Source: Chara braunii
Taxonomy: Eukaryota > Streptophyta > Charophyceae > Charales > Characeae
DNA length: 35,675 bases
Assembly: GCA_003427395.1 (NCBI GenBank)
Contig: BFEA01000478.1
Span: forward strand, 993,995 to 1,029,669
Direction: 5' to 3'
The notes below the pieces were generated by a model. It was not told where the DNA came from. It saw only the letters and a list, made by a program, of their open reading frames with translations, and did no database searches. The number at the start of each line of letters is the position of its first letter. Positions within the stretch are counted from its first letter, which is position 1. Of the stretch, positions 30,608-35,675 are shown piece by piece. A program made the translations under genes and the position numbers.

Positions 30608-31143
30608 CTCTTCTCTCACTAACTTCGTTACGGATCTCTCTCATTCTTCTAGCCAAAAACTCCTCCCTCCAATTAATTATTATCTCCCTCTCCTCCTCAA
30701 GTTGTAGATTACAGCCAACTCTTCAACTCTCTTCTCAAGTGAAAGGAGTCCTTGTTCATCCGTAGAACCGCACCAATCTTTGTGCCCATCCACGAACTCC
30801 ACTACCTTATCGTTTATCGGATCAAGAAATAACTCAATGAGCGAATTAATCTTCTCGTTTATTCCCCTCACACGACGGATCGTGCCACTTGGACGGTCTC
30901 GTCTTTCTCAACTTCGTACTTCAGCCATCCCAGAGACCATACCATCACATCATAGGTTATATACCTTTCGATCACCGCCAAAGCAAACAGTCTAGGCCGT
31001 TCTCGCTCAATCGTCTCCGCAGTTAGGCGGCGACAACCTCGATCATCCAGCGACTGCATCGTCCTAATTCGAATAACTGACGTTAATCTGCCTGTGAAAG
31101 ATACTCCATTGATTTTCACCTCGTCAGTCGTGGGTCCCGACAT
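30600..31143 (-). pseudogene. ORF7: broken member of the train, coiled-coil-like C-terminus
   Basis: Starts at ATG 31141-31143 (MSGPTTDEVKINGVSF), 20 nt inside the end of ORF6. The first frame stops at 30868, but the coding-like sequence continues in a second frame (RGINEKINSLIELFLDP) and then, near 30695, a third frame with a strongly charged stretch (LEEEREIIINWREEFLARRM) that ends at TAG 30600-30602. Two frameshifts are therefore needed. The N-terminal part has the strand-turn-strand pattern seen in its neighbours. The charged end would form a helix or coiled coil. Function unknown. Confidence 0.45.
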
Positions 31144-31644
31144 CCCTCTCCGTTTGAGTTGTGTCTTTACTCGCCAACTCGTTTTCCTTAATCCTTTGTA
31201 CAAACTTTATCATTGCTTCCCACCCATTCCTCTGGAGCGCAATCAAGCTAGGTTAGGGTTTAGGCATCCCTAAAAAAAACACAACATCCGTGCTCCAGAC
31301 GTGGATTTCAGCTTCCCTTTCCAATCTCCTTTTTTCTTCTATGACAATCCCAACAACTCGTTCCTAACAACTACCATACCACTGCTCCCTGTACCTAACC
31401 TTCGGTACGTAGTTCGTGTGTCGTACTCGTCGAGATCAATAAAGTAGCAGGTCGGTACATAAAGACTATCGTGCTCCAAATCAAGCTCCTTCAAGGCCTC
31501 ATATCTCACGATTACGTAAGAGAAAGCGTCTTTGTGAGATAACGAGTTCAAGGAGTCTAGGAACTTTTTCGTCTCTTCTCTACTCAGCCTTCCAGCACCC
31601 CTGCTTCGTGGGAACCAAGGTCGGAAAGGAAGGACCCCACTCAT
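31124..31644 (-). pseudogene. ORF6: broken member of the train, paralogue of ORF3 and ORF4
   Basis: Starts at ATG 31642-31644 (MSGVLPF). It carries FSYVIVRYEAL and CYFIDLDEYDT, which align with FPYVIDDYTVI and RFVETDE-stop-DI of ORF3 and with IPYEVEAYELV of ORF4. The first frame ends at 31339, but a shift continues through IVIEEKRRLEREAEIHVWST and then, after an in-frame TAA (31253-31255), through SLIALQRNGWEAMIKFVQRI. It ends at a TGA 20 nt inside ORF7. The pattern is strand, strand, helix, strand. It is a decayed paralogue of unknown function. Confidence 0.5.
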
Positions 31645-31668
31645 CGGGCCATCTCCCTTTTCACCAAT

Positions 31669-31998
31669 CTAATCTTTAACAACCCTCAGGATACCCGTAA
31701 ATCTTCCTCTGACGTCTTTAATCTCATACTCGCCCTCTACTCCAAACATGCATGTGTCGAGATAGAGTTCGTCTTCTCGCTCATCCAGACAAACCGCTCC
31801 TCTCCTTATTTCAATCACCCCGATTTCTTAATGCCTCATCCTTCTGCAAATCGAAGTTCCCAACGTACATAGATCCTCTCAAGTCGATGTTATGAAGAGT
31901 CGGTATAAATCGTCGAACGTCCTCCTATCAAGGTCTCGTATCAGTCCTTCTCGAATTATGTTCTCACCGCCTGACCTATAATCTTCTCCTTTGGCCAT
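31669..31998 (-). pseudogene. ORF5: short broken member of the train
   Basis: Starts at ATG 31996-31998 (MAKGEDYRSGGENII), inside the last 23 nt of ORF4. Coding-like sequence continues with LIRDLDRRTFDDLYRLF, then HNIDLRGSMYVGNFDLQKDE in a shifted frame, and back to the first frame (VIEIRRGAVCLDEREDELYL) to TAG 31669-31671. Two opposite shifts near 31893 and 31818 restore the frame. ORF6 starts 24 nt after this stop in the same frame. The restored frame suggests small compensating indels or sequencing errors. Confidence 0.45.
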
Positions 31999-32476
31999 TT
32001 GCGACTTTATCTCGCAAGATGAACTCAATCAGAATTTTCTGCTTTTCGTCTCTCAATGCCTCATAAGAAACCAGAGGTTTTGGTAGTCACTCAAAGGTCA
32101 TTATCCTCGTACTCCACACGATATTCTTCCCTATCGAGAGTAACCTATCATTTTTATTTTCCACCACCTCTTTCGCTCGTTCCCAACAACGTCCGTAGAC
32201 AAGATCGACCTCCCTCTCCCCTGGTAAATAGATCATTACATCGCGTACCTCCGTTCCTAGAAAACGAATAGTCATGACATAGAGGCGGATCTGCTCCCAT
32301 CCACTATTTACGAGTTCGTACGCCTCAACTTCGTACGGAATTAATTTTCTCTTCCCTAAGGAGCTCAGGGATGCACATACGACATTTATCTTCTCTCTCG
32401 GTGACCTATTTCCCAAAAGGAATCTTTCCCTTCTTTCTTCCAATTCTTCCTCGGAAATTCTCTTTCCCTTGCTCAT
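31976..32476 (-). pseudogene. ORF4: member of the train with one in-frame TGA
   Basis: Starts at ATG 32474-32476 (MSKGKRISEEELEERRERF). The start overlaps the TGA of ORF3 in the four bases ATGA. The frame is open for 129 codons, has one TGA (32087-32089), then reads on (LPKPLVSYEALRDEKQKILI) to TAG 31976-31978, 23 nt inside ORF5. Features: charged N-terminal helix, IPYEVEAYELV strand, LYVMTIRFLG strand, helix WERAKEVVENK, strand NIVWSTRIMTFE. Of the broken members this is the least damaged, with a single stop. Function unknown. Confidence 0.5.
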
Positions 32477-32955
32477 CGTCTATTCCCCCAACATCGTGCC
32501 TTAAGCACCATATTTATCATTGGTCCCTAGTTACTCCCATGGAGATAGCTTTCAGGAACAAGTGGGCTAGGGGTAGTGTTGTACTCCCTCGCTCTTATAC
32601 TCAGAGTAACTTTCTTCCCCTTCCTTTCCAACTCCTTTTTGTAAGCGTATGCGATCGTCTCTGCCGAATTCCGGCACCCCCACAAGTCACCGGTCAACTC
32701 TCTTCCTTTTCGATTATAAAATGCTATGTCCTACTCATCAGTTTCGACAAACCGAGCGACCAATATGTACGCCTTTTCCTTAAGTCCTATATTCACTATC
32801 ACTGTGTAGTCATCGATCACATACGGAAAACGTTCGCTTAAGGTTAAAGGAGTCAAACTTTTCAATAAACCCTCAATGATCGGGTCACTAGATGATGGCA
32901 CGCCCCAATTAATCCCTCTTTCCCAAGAGAGTCTGTCAGATAAAAACTCAGTCAT
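32473..32955 (-). pseudogene. ORF3: member of the train with two in-frame TAG codons
   Basis: Starts at ATG 32953-32955 (MTEFLSDRLSWERGINWGV). ATGACTGA overlaps the TGA of the upstream frame by 8 nt. One frame runs the whole length without indels. TAG at 32731-32733 interrupts RFVETDE-stop-DIAFYNRKG exactly where ORF6 has Tyr (DEYD). A second TAG at 32527-32529 is followed by MINMVLKARCWGNRR and a TGA that shares ATGA with the start of ORF4. Predicted order: strand, strand, helix (SAETIAYAYKKELERKG), strand (KVTLSIRAREY). Paralogue of ORF4 and ORF6. Function unknown. Confidence 0.5.
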
Positions 32956-34076
32956 CTCTAGGCCTTGAGTCCATCCTGGCCCCTACCCTGGGCCAATGCT
33001 CTTGGGCACTTCGCTCGATTTCATCCGAGTCCCTAAAATATCATACTCTTTCTTTGGGAAAATCGCGTAAGTTCTCCCACTCTTCAAAGTAGTCTCTATA
33101 CTCTTCCCACTCAGTTTGGTCTCAATCCTCCTCCCCTTATGCTTCCTCTTCGTCTCTGAAAACCCCTACCTTACGATAGTAGGAACGCAACTCAAAGAAA
33201 CCTAGGAGAGCTTGCTGGCTACCCAAGGGGTCAGAGTCTCAGGTTTTATATAAGTCGGTCAGACCGACTACATAGTCGGACGGTTCCCTAATAACTCTAT
33301 CAAGGACGACAAAAAACTCACTAGGTTGGTCCTCCCTCGACGATTCTCTCGGTCCTCTGGGCGATGCCGACCGAATCACCTCTACCAATTCCAAGGTCGA
33401 ATCCCCAAACATGGGACCTGTTTCCTACAACGAGTAATAAATATGGTGTGTGTCAATTCCAAGCACTCTAGTTGGAGGATGACCAGTGGATTTGAATCAA
33501 ACGATCTAGCCCTCCGAGGAAATCTTCCAGAACAAAGGTAGGAACTGAAAGTCGCAATGCCTCCTCCGAATGTGGTAAAAACCCCCGCTCGACCAACCTT
33601 AACGAGGCAATTATCGACCTAAATCCTTCGCCCCAGCGAAGCTCCTCCTCCCGGAATTTCTCAACCTCGCCCCGAAGTATTCCCCGGACTACCTCCTCGT
33701 TGGGCTAAGTATGGACATCTAGGCTTGACACAACCCTTAGCTTCGGATCCTTACAACTTTGTTTCGCCGCTCTGAATATATTATCTACCAACACAGAGGT
33801 ACGATAGTATAGAAAATCGTCAACGACTGGCGTAGCCTATCTCGCTATCTTTCTCCCCCTCCTATCCCGATCAAATTCTACCGAGGTCACAACTAACAAC
33901 CAGACTCCGGACCTTATCAAGACTAACCTCCAGACCTTATTTACTCTCACTTGGTCAGCTCGTCTTATCGCTTTTCCTGGAAGGGGGAATTCTATTCAAT
34001 CTTCGCCAATAAATGCAGGCTCTCTATACACGAATTGGCGGAATTCAATTGGGTACTCCTCCTTGAATTGAGACAT
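32948..34076 (-). pseudogene. ORF2: long broken member of the train, acidic C-terminus
   Basis: Starts at ATG 34074-34076 (MSQFKEEYPIEFRQF), directly after the TAG of ORF1. The first frame runs without indels to 33468 with three internal stops (TGA 33996-33998, TAG 33837-33839, TAG 33705-33707). It shows strands VWRLVLIRSGVWLLVVTSVE, a helix near VLVDNIFRAAKQ, and strand LRVVSSLDVHT, in the same order as ORF8. Near 33500 coding-like sequence moves to another frame (MFGDSTLELVEVIRS, FFVVLDRVIREPSDYVVGL) and becomes very acidic (WEEYRDYFEEWENL). It ends at a TGA 8 nt inside ORF3, with several further stops. It may be one gene with a frameshift, or two. Confidence 0.45.
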
Positions 34077-34688
34077 CTAGTCCTCTACAGGTTCAACGTT
34101 CAAAATCCTAGCCCTGTCTGTTTCACCCGTGATCTTGCCTCGACGGAGTTATGCCCTAATACGAAAAAAGATCCGTTTCAATTCTCTTCGGTCGGGTACA
34201 ACCCTATCCAAGGAATAGGTGGTCGGCCACACGAGTTCAACTATCGATGCCCTAAACAGGGTAGTCCTCCTAAGCGCTCTTACCAACCTCTGATGAGTAT
34301 CTGTTCCCCCAAAGATCAACTCGGTCAAAAACCTAAGTACTGTTGCAGGCCTGACCACAGTCGCTCTGGGAAGTTCTCAATCATACGCGTATCGAACCGA
34401 GTATCAAGCAATAGTATCTAACCCTACCGAAAATTCTCCAAACAACTAAGAACCGTACCTGCGGTTGAGAGATATCAGACAAAAAAGCGCTCGACAACTC
34501 CTCGCAGTGTCTATCACTAGAAACCTCCACTCATCGCTTGATAAATATATTCTAATGTTCACCTCTGCAATGAGCGGCTCACTCTCCTTATCCCTTCTGA
34601 TGCAGGGTCCAGGCTGACACTCGATCCTCACCCACAAAAAAACTTTGTCTCTTACTATCAACCCTTGTTCAATGGTCACTAATGGTTA
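34077..34688 (-). pseudogene. ORF1: first visible member of the train, 5' end missing
   Basis: One frame runs from about 34688 to TAG 34077-34079 without indels, but with four internal stops (TAG 34446-34448, TGA 34404-34406, TGA 34377-34379, TAA 34149-34151). It contains LIAEVNIRIYLSSDEWRFLV, a basic segment THQRLVRALRRTTLFRASIV and a C-terminal RGKITGETDRARIL. No good ATG is seen at the upstream end. A TAA lies just outside, and the palindromic satellite begins about 50 bp further. The ORF is probably truncated there. Function unknown. Confidence 0.4.
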
Positions 34689-34737
34689 ACGACCACATGA
34701 AATTTCAGAATGAAAAATTATGAAGTGATATGAAACC

Positions 34738-35675
34738 GTTGAAATGGCCTGAAGGCACTTCAAGTCATTTCAGAAGTTTCGGGTGGTTTGGAGGACAAGT
34801 TTTATACTGTTCTTTTTTTTTTGTTGTTCTTCCTGTTTTTTCAGCCATTTCAGGTCATTTCAGGAATTTCAGGTGGGGACCTGAAACCGCCGTAATGACC
34901 TGAAGTGGCTGAAGCTTCGGAAAGGGGTTTCAGGTATGCCTATCCAAATGGTTGGATGAGGGTACTTGAAACCCCTATCAAAAGCTTCAGCCACTTCATG
35001 TCATTTCAGGAATTTCAGGTAGGGACCTGAAACTGCTGAAGTGGCTGAAGCTTCTGAAGGGGGTTTGTGGTACCCTTATCCAACCATTCGGATGGGGGTA
35101 CCTGAAACCCCTTTCAGAAGCTTCAGCCACTTCAGGTCATTTCAAAATTTTAGATGGGGACTTGAAACTGTTGAAGTGGCTGAAGCTTCCGAAAGGGGTT
35201 TCAGGTACCCCCATCCAACCATTTGGATGAAGGTACCTGAAACCCCTTTCAGAAGCTTCATCCACTTCAGATCATTTCAGGAATTTCACATGGGGATCTG
35301 AAACCGCTGAAGTGGCTGAAGCTTCTGAAAGGGGTTTCAAGTATCCCCATCCAACCATTTGGATTAAGGTACCTGAAACCCCTTTCAGAAGTTTCAGCCA
35401 CTTCAGGTCATTTCATGAATTTCATGTGGGGACCTAAAACAGTTGTAGTGGCTGAAGCTTCCGAAAGGGGTTTCGGGTACCTCTATCCATCCATTTGGAT
35501 GGGGGTGCCTGAAACCCCTTTCAGAACCTTCAGTCACTTCAGGTCATTTCAGGAATTTCAGGGGGGGACCTGAAACCGCTGAAGTGGCCGAAGCTTCTGA
35601 AAGGGGTTTCGGGTACCCCCATCCAACCATTTGGATGGGGGTACCTGAAACCCCTTTCAGAAGCTTCAGCCACTT
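34738..35675. repeat. Palindromic satellite, period approx. 135 bp, continues past the window edge
   Basis: The word CATTTCAGGAATTTCA recurs near 34857, 35003, 35139, 35275, 35410 and 35546, spacings about 146, 136, 136, 135 and 136. Each unit is mostly one palindrome: from GAAGTGGCTGAAGCTTCTGA through GGGGTTTCAGGTACCCCCAT and ATCCAA, loop CCAT, then TTGGAT and the complement back to CACTTC. The stem is close to 50 bp. The joining piece (GGACCTGAAACC, TTTCAGG) is also partly palindromic. The first part (34738-34860) is diverged. A + frame at 35041-35301 stays open because the period is near 45 codons. It is not considered a gene. Confidence 0.9.

Noticed and set aside
29185-34688. Alternative genetic code with TGA or TAG as sense
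   Set aside because: Many stops and several frameshifts occur together, and most stops fit simple C-to-T/G-to-A decay. Recoding is not needed, though it could be tested.
35041-35301. 86-codon repetitive ORF
   Set aside because: It is a translation of the palindromic satellite. The frame stays open only because the period is close to a multiple of three.

Overview
The window is eukaryotic nuclear DNA dominated by repeats and decayed mobile elements. I see no intact conventional host gene, no rRNA and no functional tRNA gene. A Met-initiator-type primer-binding-site match near 1.2 kb, tRNA-derived SINEs, TTAA-flanked MITEs and a gag-like frame fit a repeat-rich genome, perhaps a streptophyte (plant or charophyte alga). 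The lineage call is weak.

Layout. 1-0.6 kb: simple repeats and a tRNA-like relic. 2.3-11.4 kb: a nest of short elements: ten copies of an approx. 50-bp family ('A'), three approx. 110-bp hairpin MITEs ('B'), five TTAA-flanked MITEs ('T'), two foldback elements, a dimeric tRNA-like SINE, and the 3' end of a LINE with a zf-RVT-like zinc knuckle. At 6887-6924 lies an exact back-to-back pair of Tn5 mosaic ends, the Nextera mate-pair junction adapter. This is a sequencing artefact, so the join there is suspect. Families A and T occur on both sides, so both flanks probably come from one genome. 11.4-15.2 kb: AT-rich, no gene seen. 15.2-17.6 kb (minus): a reverse-transcriptase pseudogene with recognisable motifs A, B and C, resembling Penelope-like or related RTs. 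17.6-22.7 kb: SINE copies, three consecutive hairpins, a degenerate approx. 124-bp tandem repeat, and nine copies of a 21-25-bp motif separated by unrelated spacers. 22.7-29.2 kb: mostly unassigned DNA, two more tRNA-like copies, a degenerate minisatellite and a CpG-rich block.

The most interesting part is 29.2-34.7 kb (minus). A train of about nine short ORFs runs head to tail. Most successive ORFs overlap or abut at stop/start junctions (overlaps of 4, 8, 8, 20 and 23 nt, and one stop directly followed by ATG). Nearly all start Met-Ser/Ala/Thr, and several look like diverged copies of one beta/alpha domain. The train ends in a retrotransposon-gag-like ORF. Most members are broken by stops or frameshifts, but one (30104-30607) is open throughout. 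The arrangement is unusual for a eukaryotic chromosome and suggests an integrated viral or retroelement-derived polycistronic unit. I cannot name the family. From about 34.74 kb to the window edge lies an approx. 135-bp satellite whose unit is a long, nearly perfect palindrome.
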